A stretch of DNA of 64,000 nt from the NCBI GenBank assembly GCA_963843535.1, contig CAWJKU010000004.1, positions 310,001-374,000 on the forward strand, given 5' to 3'. Numbering within the stretch: position 1 is the stretch's first letter; the number at the start of each line of letters is the position of its first letter. Position numbers and translations under genes: made by a program. Source of the stretch: CAVUNY01 sp963843535. GTDB lineage: Bacteria > Chloroflexota > Anaerolineae > Anaerolineales > Anaerolineaceae. Positions 17,701 through 25,366 of this stretch are shown here, one piece after another. The notes beneath the pieces were generated by a model. That model saw only the letters and a list, made by a program, of their open reading frames with translations, was not told the origin of the DNA and made no database searches.

Positions 17701-19295
17701 CGGCCTATGATACAACGTTCCCTGCGGATAATGCCGGCCAGTACGTTCAACAGCAAGATTTCACCGGCACCCTGCGCGCTTCTACGATTGCGAGTATCGT
17801 CGTGTCGAACCCCGGTTCGGGCTACACGGCTCCAATCGTGACCATCTCTGGAGGCGGAGGAGCCGTGGCAACGGCCACCATCGATGGGACCGGAGCCATC
17901 ACCGGGATTACATCCACCCCGGGCAGTGGGTATACCGTGCCTCCGACGGTGACCATCAAGGATACGGGGCCTGGCATCGGCGCCACAGCTTATGCCGTCC
18001 TTTCTGCTCCGTCTGGGGTAACCCTCCCGCTACAGCCCAAGGCCATCCACGACGAAATGAACGCGGCCTACGATGTGGAGTGGGGCCGGATGAGCGGTAT
18101 GCTGGGTCTGGAACTGCCGGTGGTCAATGCCCTGAACCAGAACCTGGTGCTCTACGGGTATGCCAGCCCTCCGGTCGATCTCCTGCAGGATTCAATGGTA
18201 CCGCTGGGTACGTTGGGCGACGGCACGCAGATCTGGAAAGTCACGCATAACGGCGTCGACACCCACCCAATCCACTTCCACCTGGTCAATGTGCAGCTCA
18301 TCAACCGCATGGCCTGGGACGGCGCCCTGCTGCCGCCAGAGCCCAACGAAATTGGCTGGAAGGAAACGGTGCGCATCAACCCCCTGGAGCACACCATCGT
18401 GGCGATGCGCCCGGTGGCTCCTGTGCTGCCCTTCGATCTGCCCAACAGTATCCGTCCAATCGACGTGACCATGCCGCTGGGTACCCCGGTCAAGGCGTTA
18501 CCGCCAGGCCTGCTCGATCCTACCGGGCTCGCGGCTGCCTTGAACAACCATCCGGTGAACTACGGTTGGGAGTACGTCTGGCACTGCCACATCCTCAGCC
18601 ATGAAGAGATGGACATGATGCACGCCCTGTCGTTTGCCATCAAACCCAAGGCGCCATCCAACCTATCCGCCGTGCTGCAAGGCGCAGGAAATAATCGCAG
18701 AGTTGTGTTGACCTGGGTGAATAACTCGTTGAATGCGACTGGCTTCCAGATCGAACGGGCGCGCGACATCAACTTCACCACGGGCCTGGTAACCTTCAAC
18801 ATCGCGGATGTGACCGGATCGGTGACGACTTACACCGACACCAATAACATCCAGAACAACACGCCTTACTACTACCGGGTGCGGGCAGTCAATACGATCG
18901 GCGACACTACAATCTTTACAAATGGAGCTGCTTTCCCGACCACGTCTATGATATCGGATCCTTCCAATGTGGCCGCGTTGGCGCCGCCGGTGGCTCCAAC
19001 CCTGGTTTCGCTGACTCAGACCCCGGCTAACGGAACGACGATCGTCGTGCTTTGGACGGACAATTCGAACAACGAAACCAACTTCACCGTGCAGCGCTCG
19101 AACAACGGTACGACCGGTTGGACGACACTGACCACCACGGTAAATGGCTCAACCCCGGCGACCGTGACCGGCGGGTCGTTTACCTACAACAACACCGGTG
19201 TCCAACACAACCGCACCTACTTCTACCGGGTGATGGCGAGAAATGCCTTTGGCACTGGCCCGGCATCCAACACGCTGAGCATCCTGACAGTATAA
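14735..19295 (+). CDS. Tat-exported multicopper oxidase with GSGY-repeat insertions and FN3 tail (frameshifted)
   Basis: The first frame (14735-15196) carries a Tat signal (SRRAFLKLG). One apparent extra base near 15140 moves reading to the frame ending at 19295; joined, the product is about 1,520 residues. All four copper-binding segments are present: HLHGG (about 15828), YHDHAYG (about 16025), HPIHFH (about 18265) and HCHILSHEEMDMM (about 18580) with the axial Met, so a complete type 1 plus trinuclear site is expected. Repeats of about 30-35 residues with GSGY(T/S)APTVTI wording sit before the oxidase core (15010-15300) and between cupredoxin domains (17140-18010). Two fibronectin-III-like domains end the protein (from about 18650). 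Likely an extracellular metal or phenol oxidase. Substrate unknown. Confidence 0.85.
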
Positions 19296-19311
19296 GTTTC
19301 AAATCTGTTCG

Positions 19312-19337
19312 CAGGGGAGGGAGCAATCCCTCCCCTG
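19312..19337 (+). terminator. Strong GC hairpin after the multicopper oxidase gene
   Basis: CAGGGGAGGGA and TCCCTCCCCTG form a perfect 11-bp stem closed by a GCAA tetraloop, 16 bp after the oxidase stop. A second imperfect hairpin (GGACCGGCC...GGCTGGTCC) follows at about 19337-19372. There is no clear U-run, so it may act as a transcript-stabilising or attenuating element ahead of the Ig-repeat gene rather than a full terminator. Confidence 0.55.
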
Positions 19338-19407
19338 GACCGGCCTTTCCTATCTAACCGGATAGGCTGGTCCAGGCAGGGTATTGACCCTTTTGAAGGA
19401 GAGTTCA

Positions 19408-20775
19408 ATGACAAACCATAGCAATTCAGAGGTTATCGTTCACCATAAGTATTTTCATGTAATGAATATCGGAATGATCGCTTTGCTGCTGGTGGGGGCC
19501 TTCCTGGCGGCGCGGCCGGTGCAGGCGGCGCCGGATGCGATCTGCACCACAACCGCGGACGGGGTTTGGACTTCCGCTGCGATCTGGGATTGCGGCAGGG
19601 TACCGCTCAGTACCGACGATGCCGTCATCGCACATGAGGTCAGCTTCGCAACCAGCCGGGCAATCCATTCCCTTTCCGTTGAATTGGGTGGAGCCTTGCG
19701 CTTCGATGCGCCGGTTACGCTCACCATTAATGGGAATTTCACCAAGGCGGAGTCTGGCGTCTTCGATCCGGGAAATGATTATTCAGATCCTGTGACGGGT
19801 GGGACCGTCGTCTTTGGCGCAGGCAGCAATACCATCACCACCAATGGGGAAGTGGTTGACTTTTTCAACCTGACCAAGATCGCCAGTGGGTTGGGTGAAA
19901 CGCTGTCAGTCGATCCACAAGGGGTGGGCGGCGGCTATATTCACATTCTAAATTCGTTGGTTTTGAAAGGCACTAACGGCAGCACACTCTTAGCCCTGCG
20001 CAGCACTGTTCCTGCCTCAAAGTGGGGCATCGAGGCAGAAGGGACAACGGACGTTAATTTCGTGGATGTGCAGGATTCCAACAATCTTGGAGACATGATT
20101 ACAGTGACTACAGGGCACGACAGCGGCAATAACACCAATTGGAGCTTCCCTTCTTCGCTCAACCTGTCGTCGGTCAGCCTGAGCGCCTCACCCAACCCAA
20201 GCGTCATCGGCGTTCCGGTCACCTTTACCGCGACGATCTCGCCGGTTGGAGCATCCAGCGGTGACGTAGAATTTTATCTGGATGGCGATGAGATCGCCAG
20301 CTGCTCAAGTCAACCTGTCTCCCTGGTAGGGGGCGTACCCACCGCGACCTGCACGGTCAGCAATCTGGCGTTGGGCAGCCACAATATCAAGGCGGAGTAC
20401 GGCGGCAATTCCGCCTATCTCAGCAGCACATCGTCCACCATTGCGCAAGAGGTGGTGAAGATCACCAGTATCGTTGGGGTTGTATCTTCTCTAAATCAAT
20501 CCATCGTAGGCCAACCGGTTACTTTAACGGCCACGATTAATCCGCTGACTTCTGGCGGTACGGTGATCTTCAAGAGCAATGGCGCTGCCCTCACCGGCTG
20601 CGAAAATAAGGCCTTGGTGAGCGGTTCGGCCCAGTGTGTGATCGATCTGCCGGCTGGCAGCTATGCCATCACGGTGGAGTACAGCGGAGACAGCATCACC
20701 ACCACCGGCACCTCTCCTACCCTGACTCAGGTTGTCTCTTTGATGAAATTCTACATGCCGACCTTCAGCCGGTAA
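19408..20775 (+). CDS. Secreted Ig-like repeat protein with MPTFSR C-terminal tail
   Basis: The 455-residue product has a signal peptide (hydrophobic IGMIALLLVGAFLAA, cleavage after VQA-A), a beta-rich N-terminal domain (ICTTTADGVWTSAAIWDCG, right-handed-helix-like repeats to about 240) and two bacterial Ig-like domains of the Big_3/Ig_3-like kind (SPNPSVIGVPVTFTATISP... and SLNQSIVGQPVTLTATINP...). ATG 19408 is set by AAGGAGAG. The protein ends KFYMPTFSR, close to the end of the MBG-repeat protein at 34941 (VFMPSFSR). It is probably a cell-surface or matrix protein co-transcribed with the oxidase 112 bp upstream. Confidence 0.75.
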   Translation: MTNHSNSEVIVHHKYFHVMNIGMIALLLVGAFLAARPVQAAPDAICTTTADGVWTSAAIWDCGRVPLSTDDAVIAHEVSFATSRAIHSLSVELGGALRFDAPVTLTINGNFTKAESGVFDPGNDYSDPVTGGTVVFGAGSNTITTNGEVVDFFNLTKIASGLGETLSVDPQGVGGGYIHILNSLVLKGTNGSTLLALRSTVPASKWGIEAEGTTDVNFVDVQDSNNLGDMITVTTGHDSGNNTNWSFPSSLNLSSVSLSASPNPSVIGVPVTFTATISPVGASSGDVEFYLDGDEIASCSSQPVSLVGGVPTATCTVSNLALGSHNIKAEYGGNSAYLSSTSSTIAQEVVKITSIVGVVSSLNQSIVGQPVTLTATINPLTSGGTVIFKSNGAALTGCENKALVSGSAQCVIDLPAGSYAITVEYSGDSITTTGTSPTLTQVVSLMKFYMPTFSR

Positions 20776-20803
20776 TCTTTACACATCCATCGCAGCCAGC
20801 ATT

Positions 20804-20841
20804 AAACAAATGGGCGGCCTGCAAGGGCCGCCCATTTGTTT
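20804..20841. terminator. Bidirectional intrinsic terminator
   Basis: AAACAAATGGGCGGCC and GGCCGCCCATTTGTTT form a perfect 16-bp stem around a TGCAAG-like loop. The stem ends in A/T on both sides, giving U-rich tails for either direction. It separates the convergent Ig-repeat gene and microcompartment operon. Confidence 0.85.
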
Positions 20842-20853
20842 GAACAAGTATTT

Positions 20854-21114
20854 TTATATTTCAAATTCTGCGCGAAGGCTGCGGATGAAATCCGGGGACA
20901 GCACTCCGGCGCGGATGGCTCGCGCCAGCAGGGTCACAAGCTCTTTCTCAGTCAGTTCCATATACCCGCCCTGGGGCTGTCCGCTGCGCAGGTTGGAAAG
21001 CCGGATGCGCCGCGTTCCAATATCGGCTGCGGGTACCTGTTCGATCCTGTTTTCAACGTCCCCTGAATGAATCTCTACCGCTAAAAAATCATTCGGGGCA
21101 GGTTTTTTATCCAT
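20854..21114 (-). CDS. Small protein at the end of the microcompartment operon
   Basis: An 86-residue protein with a good ribosome-binding site (GGAGG, 6 nt from ATG 21114). The N-terminal half is a short beta-rich stretch (DFLAVEIHSGDVENRIEQV...TRRIRLSNLRSG) and the C-terminal half is helical (ELTEKELVTLLARAIRAGVLS). No known domain recognised. As last gene of the shell/enzyme operon, and with a helix resembling the short amphipathic tags of cargo proteins, it may be a minor cargo or adaptor. Function unknown. Confidence 0.6.
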   Translation of the reverse strand: MDKKPAPNDFLAVEIHSGDVENRIEQVPAADIGTRRIRLSNLRSGQPQGGYMELTEKELVTLLARAIRAGVLSPDFIRSLRAEFEI

Positions 21115-21150
21115 TACAACCTCCAGAGGTTGAGCCCGGCAAAAGCTATT

Positions 21151-21423
21151 TCAATCTGCCAGGTATAAAGAATCGATAATCCCCACGATGACCGAGACCA
21201 CGCAGGCATCCGGATTGTTCAGGATTTGCCGCGCGCCGTTGCCCTCGCGGTTGACCAGCACCGTATCGCCAATCCCGGCGTGGGTGTTATCGAGGGCGAT
21301 AAAATCCTCATCGGGAGTCTCCCCTGCCAGGGTCAGCGGCTGCACAACTAACAGCCGCCGGTTCTTAAAATCCCGGTGGGAGAGGGTGGTGACGACTGTG
21401 CCAACGACTTTGCCAATAATCAT
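21151..21423 (-). CDS. BMC-P (EutN/CcmL) vertex shell protein
   Basis: A 90-residue pentameric shell protein of the EutN/CcmL family: opening IIGKVVGTVVTTLSHRDFKN, core RLLVVQPLT and the late GDTVLVNREGNGARQIL plus VVGIIDSL. ATG 21423 matches the family start; the frame extends 10 codons further without support. It would cap the vertices of the compartment. It is one of three BMC-P genes in this operon; several distinct pentamers are usual in sugar-phosphate-type loci. Confidence 0.88.
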   Translation of the reverse strand: MIIGKVVGTVVTTLSHRDFKNRRLLVVQPLTLAGETPDEDFIALDNTHAGIGDTVLVNREGNGARQILNNPDACVVSVIVGIIDSLYLAD

Positions 21424-21462
21424 CGTAAATTTTAAACCGTGCTTTTTGTCCAAACACCAGAA

Positions 21463-21783
21463 TCAAGTGAACCGGTTCCAGCCCGGTTTCAAAACGGTAT
21501 CGATCTCGCCGTCGGGGCGGATGTTCAGCTCGTCCACGATCCCGACTAACGCCAGGTCAACCGGGACGAATTTGACGTCCGGCAGCGAAAGAGCCGCCTC
21601 GCGCGAACGGACCATCATGCACAGGTCGCCGATGCCGGCGTCGACCACATCGGCTGCCACCTGCAGAGGTCCCACCGGCTCCAGCCGTTTATTCAGCGGC
21701 TGGACGACCAGCAGCTTCAGGCCTTCCGTCCCCGGATATTTAACCGTACACACTGCAGTTCCTCTAACTCTACCGAACAGCAT
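21463..21783 (-). CDS. BMC-P (EutN/CcmL) vertex shell protein
   Basis: A 106-residue EutN/CcmL protein opening MLFGRVRGTAVCTVKYPGTEG, with KLLVVQPLNKR, VVDAGIGDLCMMVRSREAA and VGIVDELN. It forms pentamers at shell vertices. It differs from its two paralogues by an extended C-terminus (IRPDGEIDTVLKPGWNRFT). The gene starts 4 bp after the upstream cargo-like protein gene ends. Confidence 0.88.
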   Translation of the reverse strand: MLFGRVRGTAVCTVKYPGTEGLKLLVVQPLNKRLEPVGPLQVAADVVDAGIGDLCMMVRSREAALSLPDVKFVPVDLALVGIVDELNIRPDGEIDTVLKPGWNRFT

Positions 21784-21787
21784 AGCT

Positions 21788-22168
21788 TTATTTCATCCCT
21801 GTTTGGGCCAGCACGCGCTGGATAATCACATTCAGCAGGTTAGCATCCACCTGGTTTCCCAACCGGGCGATCACCGCGCTGCGGATGCGCTGGTGCAGCT
21901 CGCTTTCGTTGGCGGACACGGCTGGACCGGACGGAGGGCTGGCGGGACCGGTATTTGCTGCAGCATGAGGTGTTTTTTGGGCGATATAAGGTCTCACCGG
22001 CGCTCCCGGCGGGGTATAGGGCTGGCTGCCCACCAGGCGCATTCCCAGGCGATTGGCTTTTTCATAGGCCAGGTCCGTCAGCACCACTTGATCGTTCACC
22101 TCAAGAGACAAAATGCCCTGTTTAACCAGATCTTCGATGTCTTTTTCGGTATAGAATGTTTTCGTCAT
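21788..22168 (-). CDS. Microcompartment-associated protein with candidate encapsulation helix
   Basis: A 126-residue protein in three parts. Residues 1-45 (FYTEKDIEDLVKQGILSLEV...VVLTDLAYEKANRLG) form a helix-strand-helix module seen at the N-termini of several microcompartment proteins. Residues 46-85 are a Pro/Ala-rich linker. Residues 88-125 (ELHQRIRSAVIARLGNQVDANLL...) make an amphipathic helix like an encapsulation peptide. No catalytic motif is visible. It may be a scaffold linking cargo to shell. Function inferred from architecture and location only. Confidence 0.65.
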   Translation of the reverse strand: MTKTFYTEKDIEDLVKQGILSLEVNDQVVLTDLAYEKANRLGMRLVGSQPYTPPGAPVRPYIAQKTPHAAANTGPASPPSGPAVSANESELHQRIRSAVIARLGNQVDANLLNVIIQRVLAQTGMK

Positions 22169-22197
22169 AAGCCACTCCGCTTGCGACCGATCTCCGG

Positions 22198-22827
22198 TCA
22201 GCTGCTCTCACGGCCTTCCAGGTTTTCCAGGGCCCGGACGGCGGCATCTTTGGCGGTCATGATTTCAGCTTCCGTGCCCGAAAGCCACATCCGCCCAAAC
22301 CGGCCGACCGAAGACACGTGGATCAGCTTGATGCTGGCCTTTTTTTCTGCTTCGTTGCAGGCGTAGTTGATATAGGCCGCGGGCGCGCATTCCAGCACCA
22401 ACATGGTTTCACCCGGCACGAGCATGCTCCCGCGCCGGAAACGGTTCAGCAGCTGCGCCTGGTAAGGATCGATGCGCGTGATCACCTGAATGGATACTAC
22501 CTGGGGACGGATGCGGTCCTCGACTTTCAGGTCCAGCCGGGATAACACCACGTTTCCTGCCTCCAGCACGGCGGCCTGGTTGGGTGAGTGAACCTCAAAC
22601 ATCCCGAACTCGCGTTCGACGATCTGGGCGCCAGGGCGGGCTTCGGTGGCCTTAACCGCGATATCCACCATGCGGAAGACTTCATTGCCCGGCGCCATTT
22701 CGACATACAGCGCCGCCATGCCTTCGGTTGGCAGGTCGCCCTGGGTGATCGTGCCCACGAATGCCGCGTATTGGGGCTGCATCCGGTCGAGATAGCAGTA
22801 GCAGCGTAATGAAAATGTTTCAGCCAT
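22198..22827 (-). CDS. BMC-T tandem-domain shell protein
   Basis: A 209-residue protein with two BMC domains in one chain, expected to form pseudohexameric trimers. The first domain covers about 20-105 (GMAALYVEMAPGNEVFRMVDIAVKATEARPG shortened: EMAPGNEVFRMVDIAVKAT) and the second about 110-205 (MLVLECAPAAYINYACNEAEKKASIKLIHV shortened: ECAPAAYINYACNEAEKKA). Good ribosome-binding site AAAGGAAAG before ATG 22827. Such trimers can carry a gated central pore for larger metabolites or cofactors. It lies between the 126-residue protein and the eutJ remnant. Confidence 0.85.
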   Translation of the reverse strand: MAETFSLRCYCYLDRMQPQYAAFVGTITQGDLPTEGMAALYVEMAPGNEVFRMVDIAVKATEARPGAQIVEREFGMFEVHSPNQAAVLEAGNVVLSRLDLKVEDRIRPQVVSIQVITRIDPYQAQLLNRFRRGSMLVPGETMLVLECAPAAYINYACNEAEKKASIKLIHVSSVGRFGRMWLSGTEAEIMTAKDAAVRALENLEGRESS

Positions 22828-22854
22828 GATCTTTCCTTTACCGCAGAGCGGTGT

Positions 22855-23220
22855 CTACTGAGGCCGGTCGTGAAGGGCCAATCCCAATGGGGTGACGAAA
22901 ATCGGTGGAATCACAACCCGCGTGGGAATCCCACAGTATGTTTGAACGACTTCTGCCATCCCCAGAAAAGCCGACCCTCCGCCGACCATGGTGACCGACT
23001 TGATCGCCTGCCCCTGGCTGTGGCGGAGGATGATGCTGGCAACCTTCAGCACCAGTTAAGCCGTTCCCAGGTCGACCCCAACCCGCAGTTTACAGTCCTT
23101 GTCGACGGATAGCGGGCCGGCTGACTCGGCGCGGTGGGTGGGAAGGATAACCGCTTCTGCCTGGGCGAGGGTTCTGGCGAGGTCCTGAAGGAGCAGGCGC
23201 TGCCGGTCCACCGCCATCAT
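22855..23220 (-). pseudogene. eutJ: eutJ-like Hsp70/actin-fold protein, collapsed remnant
   Basis: In one frame, an N-terminal piece from ATG 23220 (RLRVGVDLGTA-type nucleotide-binding start, here CKLRVGVDLGTA) runs into TAA at 23056-23058. It is followed at once by the C-terminal piece (KVASIILRH, MVGGGSAFLGM, GIPTRV, FVTPLGLAL). EutJ-like proteins are about 270-280 residues; here only about 120 remain, so the middle (roughly 150-180 residues including the phosphate-2 and most adenosine-binding parts) is gone. The pieces align with the two ends of EutJ in order, so this is an internal deletion with a stop at the join. Neighbouring shell and enzyme genes are intact. Confidence 0.8.
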
Positions 23221-23236
23221 CCTTTACCAGGCAGGC

Positions 23237-23557
23237 TTATTTTGCACTCTTCCCGCCGATGCTGCCCTTCGTACTCTGGGGCAGGATCATTTCAACATCC
23301 GAGTGCGGACGCGGGATCACGTGGACCGAAACCACTTCGCCGACGCGCTTGGCGGCTGCGGCCCCGGCATCGGTGGCAGCCTTGACGGCGCCCACATCCC
23401 CGCGAACCATCACGGTGACATACCCGCCGCCGACATATTCCGATCCGATCAAAACGACGTTTGCGGCTTTGACCATCGCATCAGCTGCCTCAATGGCTGC
23501 AACCAATCCGTGTGTCTCGACCATACCCAGTGCGATCAAAGAGGTGTCTAGTGCCAT
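23237..23557 (-). CDS. BMC-H shell protein (PduA/EutM-like)
   Basis: A 106-residue single BMC-domain protein, the hexameric main facet tile. Family features: ALGMVETHGLVAAIEAADAM, the pore-region GGGYVTVMVRGDVGAVKAATDAG, and VHVIPRPHSDVE. Strong ribosome-binding site AAGGAAGG before ATG 23557. A short C-terminal extension (QSTKGSIGGKSAK) is basic. It is the only BMC-H gene in the operon, so facets would be built from this plus the BMC-T. Confidence 0.92.
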   Translation of the reverse strand: MALDTSLIALGMVETHGLVAAIEAADAMVKAANVVLIGSEYVGGGYVTVMVRGDVGAVKAATDAGAAAAKRVGEVVSVHVIPRPHSDVEMILPQSTKGSIGGKSAK

Positions 23558-23589
23558 TTGCTTCCTTCCTTAGGGTGAGTTTCAGGTTC

Positions 23590-25047
23590 TTATCTGTGTG
23601 GATTTCCTAATACTTCCTGTATAACCTGCCGCACCACCCGCTCGATTTCATCAGGCGTGGGACCGGCAGGAATTTCCCCGGGGCTCAGTGCAGCCAGCGG
23701 AGGGGGGATCATCTCATACGCCAGGCGTTTGATATTGATCAGGTGATACGCAGTCACATTATCCCCGGTGATCGAACCGCCGACGCCGCCCGAACCCAGC
23801 GTCATCGAAGGCATGATCCCGGTGGTCAGGCCGATGGCGCCCAGCGTGCCCATCGTGTTGACCAGAATGCGAAAGACGGGCTTCTCCAGCCCAAAAGCCA
23901 TGATCACGCGTTCGTCTGTGGCATGGATGATCTGGGTGTGACCGCGCCCGCCGGTCTCGATCAGGGCGATCGACGTTTCGCAGCCTTTCTCCCAGCCGTC
24001 GGCTTCGTACCATCCCAGCACGGTGGTCAGTTTTTCGTGAGAAAGAGGTTCTTCACGGCCGACCTTTTCCAGTGGGGTGACCAGGATGCGCGTGCCGGCA
24101 GGTACATTGAAGCCGGCATACCCGGCGACATAAACCGCCGATTTGCCTACCACGTCGGTATTAAGGCCGCCATCAGGATGGAACAAAGACCGGCGCAGCG
24201 CTTCGCTTTCCTGGGAAGAGGTGAAATAAGCGCCTTCGGCCTGCATCTTTTCGGCCAGTGAACGGGCGATCGGCCGGTCGGCAACGACTGACTGTTCGGT
24301 GGCGCAAATCGTTGAATAATCGAATGCCTTGGATGCCACGATATAGCGCGCGGCGCGGTCGATGTCTGCGCTGCGGTCGACATATACAGGCACGTTGCCC
24401 GGTCCCACGCCGTAGGCTGGTTTGCCGGTGGAGTGCGCCGCCCGCACCATGGCTGATCCGCCCGTTGCCAGGATGAGAGCGGTGCGGCGGTGGCTCATCA
24501 GCTCCTGGGTGCCCTGCAGCGTCATCTGGGTCATGCTGCTGACCAGCCCGCGCGGCGCGCCGGCGTTTTCTGCTGCCTGCGCCAAAGTCTGGACGGCCTC
24601 AGAGATGCAGCGCACGGCGGAAGGGTGGGGTGAAAAAATGATCGCGTTGCGCGTTTTAACGGCAATTAAAGTTTTGAAGAAGGCAGTTGAGGTGGGGTTG
24701 GTCGAAGGGACCAGGGCTGCCACCACGCCCATCGGCCAGGCAATTTCATACAGGTGCCGGTCGGGGTCATGACGGATGACGCCCACCGTCTTGAGATCAC
24801 GAATGCTCTCCCACACCGTGCGCGAACCGAACTCATTCTTGAGCTTTTTGTGCGCCGCCACGCCGTACCCGGTTTCCTCCTGCGCCAGACGTCCCAGGCG
24901 TTCTGCTGCCTGGTAGCCGGCTTCCGCCATGGCTGCGCAAACCTGGTCCACTTCCGCCTGAGAGGCGTGGCTCCACGATTTCCAGGCCTCGTAGGCCCTG
25001 GAAACCAGGTCACGCGCTTCTTGAATGGAAGAAAGATCTTTATCCAT
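23590..25047 (-). CDS. CoA-acylating aldehyde dehydrogenase of the microcompartment (EutE/PduP-like)
   Basis: The 485-residue protein is an aldehyde dehydrogenase of the CoA-acylating EutE/PduP/AdhE group: catalytic C248 (STICATEQSVV), VPSTNPTSTAFFKTL and GVGPGNVPVYVD. It converts acetaldehyde, CoA and NAD to acetyl-CoA and NADH. Its last 20 residues (TPDEIERVVRQVIQEVLG) form an amphipathic helix after a Pro/Gly linker, a typical encapsulation peptide placed at the C-terminus. In this operon acetaldehyde would come from deoxyribose-5-phosphate cleavage by the DeoC encoded upstream. No phosphotransacylase or alcohol dehydrogenase gene for recycling CoA and NAD is in the operon. Confidence 0.9.
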   Translation of the reverse strand: MDKDLSSIQEARDLVSRAYEAWKSWSHASQAEVDQVCAAMAEAGYQAAERLGRLAQEETGYGVAAHKKLKNEFGSRTVWESIRDLKTVGVIRHDPDRHLYEIAWPMGVVAALVPSTNPTSTAFFKTLIAVKTRNAIIFSPHPSAVRCISEAVQTLAQAAENAGAPRGLVSSMTQMTLQGTQELMSHRRTALILATGGSAMVRAAHSTGKPAYGVGPGNVPVYVDRSADIDRAARYIVASKAFDYSTICATEQSVVADRPIARSLAEKMQAEGAYFTSSQESEALRRSLFHPDGGLNTDVVGKSAVYVAGYAGFNVPAGTRILVTPLEKVGREEPLSHEKLTTVLGWYEADGWEKGCETSIALIETGGRGHTQIIHATDERVIMAFGLEKPVFRILVNTMGTLGAIGLTTGIMPSMTLGSGGVGGSITGDNVTAYHLINIKRLAYEMIPPPLAALSPGEIPAGPTPDEIERVVRQVIQEVLGNPHR

Positions 25048-25058
25048 GATTGGCCTGA

Positions 25059-25352
25059 TCAGGCTTCCTTGCGGAACACCACATCACCGTCGACTTCCAG
25101 CGAATCGATGATGGACATGATCACCGCATCCACCGGGGTATCTTTGGTAATCGCCGTCTGGCGCGCCGACGAGCCGGCGCAGGTGAGCACCAGTTCCCCA
25201 ATCCCGGCATCGACGGTATCCACCGCGACGTAAGGTTTACCGACCGGGTTGCCGCGCTCGTCGGTCTGGCGGACGATAAGCAGTTTCCTCCCGCTCAGTT
25301 TCTCATCTTTGATGGTGGATACAGTCGTCCCGATCACTCTGGCGATGAGCAT
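25059..25352 (-). CDS. BMC-P (EutN/CcmL) vertex shell protein
   Basis: A 97-residue EutN/CcmL protein: MLIARVIGTTVSTIKDEKL, KLLIVRQTDERGN, VDTVDAGIGELVLTCAGSSAR and IMSIIDSLEVDGD. It is the most canonical of the three pentamer genes and lies between the DeoC and aldehyde dehydrogenase genes (14 and 11 bp gaps). Confidence 0.9.
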   Translation of the reverse strand: MLIARVIGTTVSTIKDEKLSGRKLLIVRQTDERGNPVGKPYVAVDTVDAGIGELVLTCAGSSARQTAITKDTPVDAVIMSIIDSLEVDGDVVFRKEA

Positions 25353-25366
25353 GGCATTTCTCCTGG

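Noticed and set aside
21188..22366. 392-residue plus-strand frame across the microcompartment genes
   Set aside because: It is antisense to three recognised shell and cargo genes and its composition (Ser/Arg-rich) is that of a shadow frame.
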